Positions 1 through 7,329 of a DNA stretch of 64,000 nt are shown here, piece by piece. The stretch spans positions 124,001 to 188,000 of the forward strand of contig CAKPAI010000001.1 of assembly GCA_934133005.1 (NCBI GenBank). Reading direction: 5' to 3'. The DNA is from an uncultured Clostridia bacterium. GTDB taxonomy: Bacteria > Bacillota > Clostridia > TANB77 > CAG-508. How positions within the stretch are numbered: the first letter of the stretch is position 1; every line of letters starts with the position of its first letter. The translations under genes were made by a program, and so were the position numbers. The notes beneath the pieces are model-generated. The model ran no database searches, had not been told where the DNA came from, and saw only the letters and a list, made by a program, of their open reading frames with translations.

Positions 1-106
1 CTTTATTTGAATTATTTTTATAAAAAAGCATTGCTGCTATTCCTGCAAGTATTACTACAATTATTACTATCCATACTATTATTTTTCCTGATTTATTTTT
101 TAACAT
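1..106 (-). CDS. Membrane-anchored protein, N-terminus only (cut by window edge)
   Basis: Only the first 35 codons lie in the window. An AGGAGG ribosome site about 5 nt upstream of the ATG supports this start. The visible protein has a short basic lead (MLKNKSGK), one hydrophobic segment at about residues 9-27, and then KNNSNK, as in a signal anchor or uncleaved signal peptide of an exported protein. Most of the gene lies to the left of base 1, so the function cannot be judged. Confidence 0.6.
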   Translation of the reverse strand, partial: MLKNKSGKIIVWIVIIVVILAGIAAMLFYKNNSNK

Positions 107-131
107 ATTTTCCTCCTCATATGTAAGTTAT

Positions 132-207
132 TGGAGCCACCGGCAAGAATTGAACTTGTGACCTCCGGGTTACGAATCCGGTGCTCTACCTACTAAGCTA
201 CGGTGGC
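132..207 (-). tRNA. tRNA-Thr(CGT)
   Basis: A 76-nt cloverleaf with an encoded CCA end. The acceptor stem GCCACCG/CGGTGGC is a perfect 7 bp. The D-arm contains AGTAGGTAGAGC, the anticodon loop is TTCGTAA (anticodon CGT, reading ACG), and the T-loop is TTCAATT. The pair closing the anticodon stem is A31-C39, a mismatch that does not change the call. It is a single tRNA, not part of a cluster. Confidence 0.93.
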
Positions 208-246
208 ATTACATTGATATTATAATATAAGCACTTGTAAAAAGCA

Positions 247-289
247 ATAAAAAATTAAGAATATAGCAAAACACTTGCGCTATATTCTT
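247..289 (-). terminator. Intrinsic terminator of the Cys/Gly-rich gene
   Basis: An 11-bp stem, AAGAATATAGC with GCTATATTCTT, is followed on the minus strand by a T-rich tract (AATTTTTTATTG). It lies just downstream of the 306-488 gene. Confidence 0.75.
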
Positions 290-305
290 CAATGTATTTA
301 TTTAA

Positions 306-488
306 TTAGAATCCAAAGCCTCCACAGCATCCGTTGTTATTAAATAATAGTAAAAATATTATTAAGAAAAATAATATTCCACTATTTCCATTGCAACCAC
401 AACCGCAGTTTCTTTCCATTGGTCCACATCCAGGTCCTTCTCCACAACCTCCGCAGTTTCCTCTATTTTCGTCTTGCATATTTTTCAC
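306..488 (-). CDS. Small Gly/Cys-rich membrane protein, unknown function
   Basis: A 60-residue protein (GTG start at 488, or ATG at 479) behind GGAAAGGAAA. The N-terminal half is rich in Gly and Cys (GNCGGCGEGPGCGP, NCGCGCNGN). A hydrophobic segment of about 14 residues follows (ILFFLIIFLLLF), and the protein ends NNNGCCGGFGF. I do not recognise a named family. The layout resembles the small YjcZ-like or Gly/Cys-rich proteins often found in spore-formers, but that is only a resemblance. A terminator directly downstream supports a real single-gene transcript. Confidence 0.6.
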   Translation of the reverse strand: MKNMQDENRGNCGGCGEGPGCGPMERNCGCGCNGNSGILFFLIIFLLLFNNNGCCGGFGF

Positions 489-538
489 TTTCCTTTCCTA
501 TAGATTTATGTTATATAGTATGAATTTTTGAAAAAATG

Positions 539-547
539 TGTTACAAT
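539..547 (+). promoter_or_regulatory. Probable extended -10 promoter of the U32 gene
   Basis: TGT-TACAAT is an extended -10 element about 40 bp upstream of the U32 start. No good -35 hexamer is visible at the expected distance. Confidence 0.45.
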
Positions 548-586
548 GAGTATAGTTTATTGAAAGGAGTACTTTTATAAAAACAT

Positions 587-3034
587 ATGGAAACTAATAT
601 ACTAAAACCAGAACTTTTAGTTCCAGCTGGTGACTTTGATTGTGTCAGAGCTGGCGTTCAAAATGGTGCAGATTGTATTTACTTTGGTGCAAATCTTTTT
701 AGTGCTAGAGCTAGTGCTAAAAATTTTGACGATACTGAACTAAAAGAAGCTATCAAATATTGTAAAATTAGAAACGTAAAAACCAATCTTACATTAAATA
801 CACTTTTAACTGATGATGAATTTTCTGAAGCAATAGAGCTTGCAAGAAAAGCTTATGAATTTGGAATTGATGCCATAATTGTTCAAGACTTAGGCCTTGC
901 CAAATTTTTAATTAAAAATTTTCCAAACTTAGAAATTCATGCAAGTACTCAAATGTCAGTTCATAATTTAGAGGGAGTTCTTGAACTTGAAAAACTTGGA
1001 TTTTCAAGAGTAGTTCTTTCTCGCGAGGTTTCTTTAAGTGAAATCGAATATATAAGAAATAATTGCAAAGTAGATTTAGAAATTTTTATCCATGGGGCAC
1101 TTTGCATTTCATATTCTGGTCAATGTCTATTCTCTAGCTTAGTTGGTGGACGTTCTGGAAATCGTGGAAAATGTGCTCAGCCTTGTAGACTTCCTTATGA
1201 GCTAATCGAAAAAAATGGAACTTCTGAAAACAAACTTGACAATGGATATATTCTAAGTCCTAGGGATTTATCTTCATTAGAGCTTTTACCACAACTTGTA
1301 AGACTCGGAATAAATTCATTTAAAATTGAAGGTAGAATGAAAACCCCTGACTATGTTGCTACAGTAACTAAAATATATAGAAAATATATTGATTTAGCTT
1401 TATCAGACAAGCCTTATATTATTGACGAACAAGATAAAAAAGACTTAATGCAAGTATTTAATAGAGGAGCCTTTTCTTCAGGCCATTTAAAAACTGAACC
1501 TAATAAAGATTTAATCTTTTCAAAAAAATCAAATAATATGGGATTATATTTAGGAAATATTTCAAATTACAACGCTTCAAAAGGTCATATTACCTTAAAA
1601 TTAAATGAAAAATTAGCAATCGGAGATACCATTTCTATTGAAGGTGAAACCGGAAGTTATACAATTTCAGAACTTATGATTGGAAATTCTAATTTCAAAG
1701 AATGTCCTTGTGGAAAAATTGTTAAAATCGGTAGAATGAAAGGCAATATAAAAGTTGGTAAAAAAATTTATAAAATGTCAAGTAAATCTCTTACTGATTC
1801 ATGTAAAATAACTTATAAAGAAAAATCTGAAAATAAAAAGATTCCACTTGAAGGTACTATTACAGTTAAAGAAAATGAACCAATTACATTAAATTTAAAA
1901 TGTAATGTTCCACCTTTCTACAATAATATTGATTTGACAGTATGCTCAGATATTATTCCCGAGCAAGCCACAAACTCACCTATTACCTCTGATAGAATAT
2001 CTGCTCAAATTGCAAAACTTGGTTCCACACCTTATATATTATCAAAACTTAATATTAAATTAGATGAAAATTTACACATTTTCTCTATTTCAGAATTAAA
2101 TAATCTTAGAAGAACAGCAATACAAAACTTAGAGGAAACTGTATTACAACAATTTTTAAGTACTAGACAATCTGTAAATATCGGAACTGTGACTTTACCA
2201 AAAAACTCTCACATAGATATTAGAGATAGAACGATTAGCGTTTTACTAGAATTAATAGACTTAAATTTTGATTATTCAAAACTTGAAGGAATAGATAGAA
2301 TTTATGTGCCACTAAGATATATGATAAATAAAAAATATGAAAGTATTTTAGATTTACTTTCAAAAAAATTTAATTTATATGTATATATGCCGACTATTTT
2401 AAAACCTAATTTTAAAAACTTATTATTAAATAATTTAGATAATATTATTTCTAAATTTGACATTAAAGGTTTTGTAATTAGTAATATTTCAAACTTTATC
2501 TTGCTGAAAAATTATCTTGGAGAAAACTTTGAGTTTGTTTCAAATTACACCATGAATATTTTTAATACCCATACAATAAATGAGCTTGCAAATCTCGGCA
2601 TAAGTACAATAACACCTTCGGTAGAATTAAATAAAGAAGTTCTTACAAATTTATGTAATAATTCATCTTTAAAATGTGAACTAATCGCTTATGGAAAAAA
2701 TGTTTTAATGAATACTTCTTACTGTCTACTTGGAAAAAGTAATAAATGTTATCCAGAGTGTATGACAAAATGTAAAAGTAATTCTAAATTTTATCTAAAA
2801 GATCGTTTAGGCTTATACTTTAGAATAATACCAGATAATCTTCAAACAGTAACCTCAATTTATAATAGTAAAATTACATCTTTTGATACTACTGATTTTA
2901 ATGCCTACTCTATTAGAATTAATATTTTGGATGAAAGCATTGATGAAATAAATAATATAGTAAAAACATTAAAAACTGGCAAAAAACTTGAAGGTAAAGA
3001 TTTTACTAATGGAAACTTAAATAGAAACATATAA
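587..3034 (+). CDS. U32-family protein (RlhA/TrhP-like), probable tRNA or rRNA hydroxylation enzyme
   Basis: An 815-residue protein starting ELLVPAGDFDCVRAGVQNGADCIYFG, the typical opening of peptidase U32 proteins. The U32 signature lies at about residues 165-183 (EIFIHGALCISYSGQC). Cys173, Cys180, Cys196 and Cys200 match the four conserved cysteines thought to hold a cofactor. The long C-terminal part fits the DUF3656-containing class, and a second Cys cluster (CYPECMTKC) sits near residue 725. Characterised relatives (RlhA, TrhP) use prephenate to hydroxylate C2501 of 23S rRNA or U34 of tRNAs, so an RNA-modifying role is more likely than proteolysis; this is inferred from the family. AAAGGAGT is unusually far from the ATG (about 16 nt), but an in-frame stop rules out an earlier start. 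Confidence 0.88.
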   Translation: METNILKPELLVPAGDFDCVRAGVQNGADCIYFGANLFSARASAKNFDDTELKEAIKYCKIRNVKTNLTLNTLLTDDEFSEAIELARKAYEFGIDAIIVQDLGLAKFLIKNFPNLEIHASTQMSVHNLEGVLELEKLGFSRVVLSREVSLSEIEYIRNNCKVDLEIFIHGALCISYSGQCLFSSLVGGRSGNRGKCAQPCRLPYELIEKNGTSENKLDNGYILSPRDLSSLELLPQLVRLGINSFKIEGRMKTPDYVATVTKIYRKYIDLALSDKPYIIDEQDKKDLMQVFNRGAFSSGHLKTEPNKDLIFSKKSNNMGLYLGNISNYNASKGHITLKLNEKLAIGDTISIEGETGSYTISELMIGNSNFKECPCGKIVKIGRMKGNIKVGKKIYKMSSKSLTDSCKITYKEKSENKKIPLEGTITVKENEPITLNLKCNVPPFYNNIDLTVCSDIIPEQATNSPITSDRISAQIAKLGSTPYILSKLNIKLDENLHIFSISELNNLRRTAIQNLEETVLQQFLSTRQSVNIGTVTLPKNSHIDIRDRTISVLLELIDLNFDYSKLEGIDRIYVPLRYMINKKYESILDLLSKKFNLYVYMPTILKPNFKNLLLNNLDNIISKFDIKGFVISNISNFILLKNYLGENFEFVSNYTMNIFNTHTINELANLGISTITPSVELNKEVLTNLCNNSSLKCELIAYGKNVLMNTSYCLLGKSNKCYPECMTKCKSNSKFYLKDRLGLYFRIIPDNLQTVTSIYNSKITSFDTTDFNAYSIRINILDESIDEINNIVKTLKTGKKLEGKDFTNGNLNRNI

Positions 3035-3040
3035 AAAATA

Positions 3041-3076
3041 AACCTAGAAAGAATAAAAAATCTCTTTCTAGGTTTT
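3041..3076 (+). terminator. Terminator of the U32 gene, probably bidirectional
   Basis: A perfect 12-bp inverted repeat (AACCTAGAAAGA / TCTTTCTAGGTT) is followed by TTTT. A-runs on the other side would give U-runs in the opposite direction, so it may also end the convergent RNHCP gene, whose stop codon it touches. Confidence 0.8.
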
Positions 3077-3389
3077 AGTAATTATGCTCTGCTGAAAGTT
3101 TTATGATAAGGTCCATGTTATCGTCTTTTGCAGCTTTATTTTTTCTTATTTTTCCACATTTTTCACATTTAAAAATAATCACATACCCTTTTTTACTATC
3201 AATCTCTACACCAACTGGCCTTAGCTTACCATGACATTCTTCTTGCCTGTCTCCCGGCATGTTATCTACATGCTTAGAATACAAACAATATGGACAATGA
3301 TTTCTGCATGAATATCCTAATTTTTTTACTTTTCGTCCACAGTTTTCACACGTAAAATCTTCATCTATTTTAGTAAAATTTCCTGCCAT
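3075..3389 (-). CDS. RNHCP domain protein
   Basis: A 104-residue protein with the diagnostic SCRNHCPYC segment that names the RNHCP domain, flanked by two more CxxC pairs (CENCGRK near residue 14, CEKCGKIRKNKAA near residue 75). Three CxxC-type pairs imply zinc binding. The family is widespread in Firmicutes and its function is not established. The gene is convergent with the U32 gene and divergent from sspH at 3471. Confidence 0.88.
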   Translation of the reverse strand: MAGNFTKIDEDFTCENCGRKVKKLGYSCRNHCPYCLYSKHVDNMPGDRQEECHGKLRPVGVEIDSKKGYVIIFKCEKCGKIRKNKAAKDDNMDLIIKLSAEHNY

Positions 3390-3406
3390 TTTCTCTCCTT
3401 CTTCAA

Positions 3407-3435
3407 GTATAATTTTTTCCAGTCTTGGATATAAT
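3407..3435 (+). promoter_or_regulatory. Candidate promoter of the sspH-like gene
   Basis: GTATA at 3407-3411 and GATATAATTA from 3428 are spaced about like a forespore (sigma-F/G type, GTATR...CATWHTA) promoter, with two mismatches in the -10 and a spacer one base short. The TATAAT at 3430-3435 could equally be a sigma-A -10. Low certainty. Confidence 0.3.
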
Positions 3436-3470
3436 TATATAAAAATATTTTAGATTGGAAGTGTTTTAAT

Positions 3471-3644
3471 ATGACTAATACCCGTATTTCTGAAATTCTG
3501 CGTAACAAACAATTAAATGAAATCTATTACAATGAGCAACCTGTTTGGGTTCAAGAAATTCATGGTGATAAAGCTACCGTAGGCTTTATAGACTCTAATT
3601 CTTCACAAGATGTTTTCATTAAAGATTTATATGAAGATTCTTAG
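3471..3644 (+). CDS. H-type small acid-soluble spore protein (SspH family)
   Basis: A 57-residue protein: a short N-terminal helix (RISEILRN), then YYNEQPVWVQEIHGDKATVGFI, then a C-terminal segment ending DVFIKDLYEDS. This matches the H-type SASP pattern: RxxEIL at the start, Y-x(2)-x-PV[WY][IV]Q in the middle, an acidic V-x-[VI]-x-x-L near the end. H-type SASPs are made in the forespore and packed in the spore core. The ATG follows GGAAGTG at a suitable distance. It stands alone, divergent from the RNHCP gene, and is further evidence of a spore-former. Sequence identity is modest but the layout and length (57 against about 59) agree. Confidence 0.82.
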   Translation: MTNTRISEILRNKQLNEIYYNEQPVWVQEIHGDKATVGFIDSNSSQDVFIKDLYEDS

Positions 3645-3667
3645 AAATAGTCTATCTATATGATAGA

Positions 3668-4039
3668 CTATTTACTTAAATATTCGTTTACTCTATCTAT
3701 TATAAATTTTTTAGTTTGCTTTTCTAATTCCTTTTCACTTATGCTTGCATTTTCTTCTTTTGATAACAAGTACTTCGCTACTGTTCTAACATTACTAGTC
3801 ATTCTATTTTCTAGTAACAATAAATCTTTATCTTTAAATTTCTTTTTATGAAATATTCTTGAAAATATTCCTAATTTTTTATATTCTGTTCTTTCAAGTT
3901 CTTCACTGCAAATATCGCTTATTCTTTCGCCTCTTTTACAAAATTTTCTACCATTTGCCAAGGCTTTAAACTCTTCTGCATCGTTTTTTGAAATTATAAT
4001 TAATATATCTTTTTCATTTATTTCTTCTGTTTCTTTCAT
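3668..4039 (-). CDS. Unknown charged cytoplasmic protein
   Basis: About 123 residues, rich in Lys and Glu, with no signal peptide or membrane segment. I do not recognise a family. The second of two close ATGs (4039) is preferred because AAAGGTGG lies 7 nt upstream of it and only 1 nt upstream of the ATG at 4045. Visible stretches are an N-terminal ILIIISKNDAEEFKALANGRKF, a basic middle (FSRIFHKKKFKDKD) and a helical tail (SEKELEKQTKKFIIDRVNEYL). It lies downstream of the CorA gene on the same strand with a 63-bp gap. Confidence 0.6.
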   Translation of the reverse strand: MKETEEINEKDILIIISKNDAEEFKALANGRKFCKRGERISDICSEELERTEYKKLGIFSRIFHKKKFKDKDLLLLENRMTSNVRTVAKYLLSKEENASISEKELEKQTKKFIIDRVNEYLSK

Positions 4040-4102
4040 TATCATTCCACCTTTAGTTTTTATCTAATAGTAGTTTACTAAAAAAAACTAAAATTATCAA
4101 TA

Positions 4103-5053
4103 TTATTTTAACATATTTTTCTTATTTAACCATACTGTTACAATTATTGTCGTTATAATGGCAAATCCAATCATGATTGGAAATCCATATGCACTGTTCT
4201 GAAATGGCAAATTAACATTCATTCCCCAGAAACTTGATATCATAGTTGGTACAGCTAATATTATTGTTATTGATGTTAGTGTTTTCATAACACCATTTAG
4301 ATTATTTGATATAATTGATGCATACGCCTCCATTGTACCATTTAAAATATTATTATATATTTGTGCCATTTCTATTGCTTGTTTATTTTCTGTTATTGCA
4401 TCTTCTAGTATATCTTCATCTTCATCATATAATTTTATTATTTTTCCTCTTAAAGTTTTCTCCATTACAATTTCATTTGACTTTAATGAAGTTGCAAAGT
4501 AAACCAAACTCTTCTCTAAGCTAAGCATTTTTAAAAGTTCTTTATTTCTCATAGAATTTTTTAATATATATTCTGCAATTTCAGTTTCCTTATTTATTTG
4601 TTTTAAATATGTTAAATAAAACGATGCATTTAAATACAATATTTGAAAAATAAATCTTGTCTTTTTATATGTTTGAAAATTTTTTATCTTTCCTTTTTCA
4701 AAAGATTCTATTACTTTATTTCTTCTAAGTGATACTGTAATAAAAAAATCATCTCTTACCACAATCATACCAATAGGCATAGTAGTATAAGTTTCCACTC
4801 CATCTTCTTTCTCGATTATTGGAACGTCTACAACAAAAAGAAGAGTGCTATCATCTTCCTCTTCGTCAATTCTAGCTTTTTCTTCAAAATCCAAAGCATC
4901 TTTTATGAATTGATCCTTTATTTTAACATTGTCGCAAACTTTGTTTATTTCCTCCTCACTCGGATTAACCATATTTATCCAAGTTCCTTTTACATATTCG
5001 TTAACTTCTTTAAGTTCGTTCGTTTCTACATCTGTATTATACATTTTTACCAT
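4103..5053 (-). CDS. corA: CorA-family divalent cation channel
   Basis: About 316 residues: a soluble cytoplasmic domain, a long helical stalk, and two C-terminal membrane helices. The first helix ends with the CorA signature GMN (SSFWGMN, about residues 277-279), which forms the outer pore mouth that selects hydrated Mg2+. The last helix runs before the basic tail WLNKKNMLK. The protein would act as a pentamer in the membrane. I moved the start from 5062 to the ATG at 5053 because GGAGG lies 9 nt upstream of it and directly abuts the earlier ATG. Substrate (Mg2+ or Co2+) cannot be fixed from the sequence. Confidence 0.9.
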   Translation of the reverse strand: MVKMYNTDVETNELKEVNEYVKGTWINMVNPSEEEINKVCDNVKIKDQFIKDALDFEEKARIDEEEDDSTLLFVVDVPIIEKEDGVETYTTMPIGMIVVRDDFFITVSLRRNKVIESFEKGKIKNFQTYKKTRFIFQILYLNASFYLTYLKQINKETEIAEYILKNSMRNKELLKMLSLEKSLVYFATSLKSNEIVMEKTLRGKIIKLYDEDEDILEDAITENKQAIEMAQIYNNILNGTMEAYASIISNNLNGVMKTLTSITIILAVPTMISSFWGMNVNLPFQNSAYGFPIMIGFAIITTIIVTVWLNKKNMLK

Positions 5054-5183
5054 ATAATCCATCCTCCATTACTTTTTATTTTAATGTAGTGCTCTGTCAC
5101 CTTAAACTTTACTACCCCAATAATACTATTTTAATACATTTTTTTATATTTAACAATAGTTTCCATAATTTTTTTACTTAAAA

Positions 5184-5217
5184 TAAAAAAATAGCTCTAT
5201 AGTTTTGCTATAGAGCT
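5184..5217 (-). terminator. Terminator of the small membrane protein gene
   Basis: A perfect 10-bp stem AGCTCTATAG / CTATAGAGCT with a 5-nt loop is followed on the minus strand by ATTTTTTTATTTT. Confidence 0.85.
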
Positions 5218-5222
5218 TATTA

Positions 5223-5474
5223 TTAACATATACGTTTCATGCAATTACATATTATCAATATTATTGATAATATAAGTAGTATTCCTAAAACTATTGCTAA
5301 GACTATTACTGCAGATAAAGCTTCTAATATTGTACTAGCAATATTTGCACCTATTATTGCACCAATTACACCTAGGAATAAAATTGCAAGTATTACAGCT
5401 ATAACACCAAAACATTTTGTTTTTCCTGTACATGTTTTCTTTTCTTTGCAACAATATATTTCTTGTGGCTCCAT
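5223..5474 (-). CDS. Small two-helix membrane protein, unknown
   Basis: 83 residues from the ATG at 5474, with GGAGGTGA 6-7 nt upstream; an upstream TTG at 5489 lies before this site and is rejected as start. The N-terminus is Cys-rich (EIYCCKEKKTCTGKTKC) and is followed by two long hydrophobic stretches (about residues 22-44 and 52-76), ending CNCMKRIC. The membrane segments carry Gly (GVIGAIIGAN). No family is recognised. It is a monocistronic gene with its own terminator. Confidence 0.6.
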   Translation of the reverse strand: MEPQEIYCCKEKKTCTGKTKCFGVIAVILAILFLGVIGAIIGANIASTILEALSAVIVLAIVLGILLILSIILIICNCMKRIC

Positions 5475-5560
5475 ATAAGTCACCTCCAATTATATAACAA
5501 TTCTATTTCTTCTGTGTTATATTATATAATATTAGAGTTTTTAGCTTTATGTTACCTTAT

Positions 5561-7024
5561 TTATAAATTTTCAATTTTTATTCTGTTATCTATACTTTTT
5601 TCTTTAATTTTATCCGCTCTATATGAAACAATTTTATATTCATTTTTACCATCAAATCTAATAATTATATTTTTAGTATAGTCGTTTTCTATCTCTTCAT
5701 GTTTTTCTTCTATTATTAAACTTGCCTTTGTATCTTTTAATATTTCAAAAATAGTTATAAATCCGAAACCATTTCCACCTTCATCTTTATGCGTAGTTGC
5801 TTTTTCCATTCCTAACTTCAAAAGTGTATCTATCTCAAATTCAATTCCAGTGTCAGCCATTGAAATTGAATATGTTTCATCTTTTTTATCAATTATTGTA
5901 ACAATACTCTTATAATTGTACTTGCTATGTTTTGTTGCAATAATTGCATCTGTTCCAATATCTCCAATTAATGTTTCTAATTTATTTATTGGTATTATTT
6001 TATCTGTAATATTTTTTATATTACAGTTTAATTTCAAGTTAAATTGTATTTTTTCTTTCTTAGCTTCAACTTGTAAATATTTAAACATTGTATCTAACTC
6101 TGCAATGCCAGTTACCTCTAGCTCATCTTCTCCTTTTATTTCTTCTAATCTACTAGAATATTCCGCCGATAAATTTTCTATTCTCTCTAGTATATTGTTT
6201 TCTTTAGAGATTTCCATATTCATATTGGATTTTACTTCTAACTCTAGTGCTTTTATCCTTTTTTCAAATTCATGATTTAATTTACTTATTTCAAACTTTT
6301 CTTTTGACAACTTATTTATCTCTTCATCTCTTCTTTTTATTATTTCATCATCTTCTGTTAAATTTTTAGCTAATTGTTTATGTTTATAAGCTAGATTCAT
6401 TGTTTTATAAGTCATTATAATCATAATTATTGATACAATGAAAAATGTTACTGCAATATGTATTGTCACATCTCCATAATATGTTCCAAATAATGAATAT
6501 ATAAAAATTACTTCCATACTTATATTTATCATAATTATATCTAAATATTCATTGTTTATCTTTTCTTTCAAAAATTGTAAACCTTTATTTAATTTTCTTA
6601 TTTTGAATATTGAGTAATTTAATAAAGATTCTAAAAATAAAATGATTGCTAAATTCAAAATATTATTATCTCTCATTGTAGGAATATTGATTCTTATACT
6701 TGTCTCAATAAATGTAATTACAAAATAATTTATATGTGCTATTGCACTTGATACTAGTAAACTTGACACAATTGATTGTTTTTTATCTACTAAGTATCCA
6801 CCAATAATGCACTGCAATATGAAATTCAATATACTAACATATATTTGATTTATTCTTGATGCTAACACAACATATATTAAAGTTCCTAGTATAACACCAA
6901 TACCTACAAATATTATTTTCTTTAAACTAACTTTATTTTCATTTCTTATTTTGAAAAATATATAAAATATAAAAATGTCGATAATGGTGTTTTTTATTAT
7001 TGCAAATTGCATTTTTTCAGTCAT
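5561..7024 (-). CDS. AgrC-like GHKL sensor histidine kinase
   Basis: 487 residues. Residues 1-205 hold about six hydrophobic helices, as in AgrC-type peptide receptors. A coiled coil follows (about 215-290), with a candidate phospho-acceptor in LNHEFEKR (His251). The C-terminal ATPase is recognisable by its G1 box (MADTGIEFE, about 389-397) and G2 box (GGNGFGF, 416-422). The N-box is degenerate: LIGDIGTDAIIATK instead of the usual xxGNLLDNAxxA. GGAGGAA precedes the ATG and the gene has its own promoter at 7050-7078. The natural partner is the Spo0A-like regulator upstream (7330-8169). The ligand is unknown; a peptide is possible by analogy with AgrC. Confidence 0.8.
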   Translation of the reverse strand: MTEKMQFAIIKNTIIDIFIFYIFFKIRNENKVSLKKIIFVGIGVILGTLIYVVLASRINQIYVSILNFILQCIIGGYLVDKKQSIVSSLLVSSAIAHINYFVITFIETSIRINIPTMRDNNILNLAIILFLESLLNYSIFKIRKLNKGLQFLKEKINNEYLDIIMINISMEVIFIYSLFGTYYGDVTIHIAVTFFIVSIIMIIMTYKTMNLAYKHKQLAKNLTEDDEIIKRRDEEINKLSKEKFEISKLNHEFEKRIKALELEVKSNMNMEISKENNILERIENLSAEYSSRLEEIKGEDELEVTGIAELDTMFKYLQVEAKKEKIQFNLKLNCNIKNITDKIIPINKLETLIGDIGTDAIIATKHSKYNYKSIVTIIDKKDETYSISMADTGIEFEIDTLLKLGMEKATTHKDEGGNGFGFITIFEILKDTKASLIIEEKHEEIENDYTKNIIIRFDGKNEYKIVSYRADKIKEKSIDNRIKIENL

Positions 7025-7049
7025 TTCAATTCTTCCTCCAACTTTTTAT

Positions 7050-7078
7050 ATTATATAAAAAAATTAAGGTGTAATCAA
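7050..7078 (-). promoter_or_regulatory. Sigma-A promoter of the GHKL kinase, overlapping a terminator
   Basis: On the minus strand, TTGATT (7073-7078) and TATAAT (7050-7055) are separated by 17 bp. The -35 hexamer lies inside the downstream arm of the terminator that follows the 15-residue ORF. Confidence 0.65.
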
Positions 7079-7091
7079 TACTGATTACACC
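7057..7091 (-). terminator. Terminator between the micro-ORF and the kinase gene
   Basis: A perfect 10-bp stem GGTGTAATCA / TGATTACACC with a 4-nt loop is followed on the minus strand by TTAATTTTTTT. The plus strand also has a T-run after it, so it may work in both directions. Confidence 0.8.
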
Positions 7092-7100
7092 TTTTTTCTT

Positions 7101-7148
7101 CTAATATCCTATTCCTAGCATGTATCTAATTATTTCCCAAAAGCTCAT
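7101..7148 (-). CDS. Possible 15-residue peptide (MSFWEIIRYMLGIGY)
   Basis: A complete micro-ORF from ATG to TAG encoding MSFWEIIRYMLGIGY. GGTGGTGA lies 6 nt upstream of the ATG (7155-7162). It stands between two hairpins: the terminator of the Spo0A-like regulator upstream and its own terminator immediately downstream, so it sits in a transcription unit of its own of roughly 100-150 nt. It lies between the genes for a regulator and a membrane kinase. The peptide is amphipathic and aromatic, with no leader region. No known pheromone family is recognised. It could be a signal peptide for the kinase, a tiny membrane regulator, or chance in a short leader RNA. I have no homology evidence. Confidence 0.4.
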   Translation of the reverse strand: MSFWEIIRYMLGIGY

Positions 7149-7225
7149 TGAGATTCACCACCGTTCTTTTTTTATTTCGTATTAGTGTGTGTGTTAATTA
7201 CTGTTCTAAATTCCTTTTACGATAA

Positions 7226-7270
7226 TAAAAAAATACCACGTATGAGCCTATTCACACGTGATACATGGTA
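7226..7270 (-). terminator. Terminator of the Spo0A-like regulator gene
   Basis: A 10-bp stem (TACCACGTAT with ATACATGGTA, one G-U pair in the RNA) is followed on the minus strand by a run of seven T. It separates the regulator from the micro-ORF and kinase. Confidence 0.75.
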
Positions 7271-7329
7271 GTGTATTTATTTAATTATTTATGATATTGC
7301 ATAATTTCCTTATGAAATTTTGTAATTTT

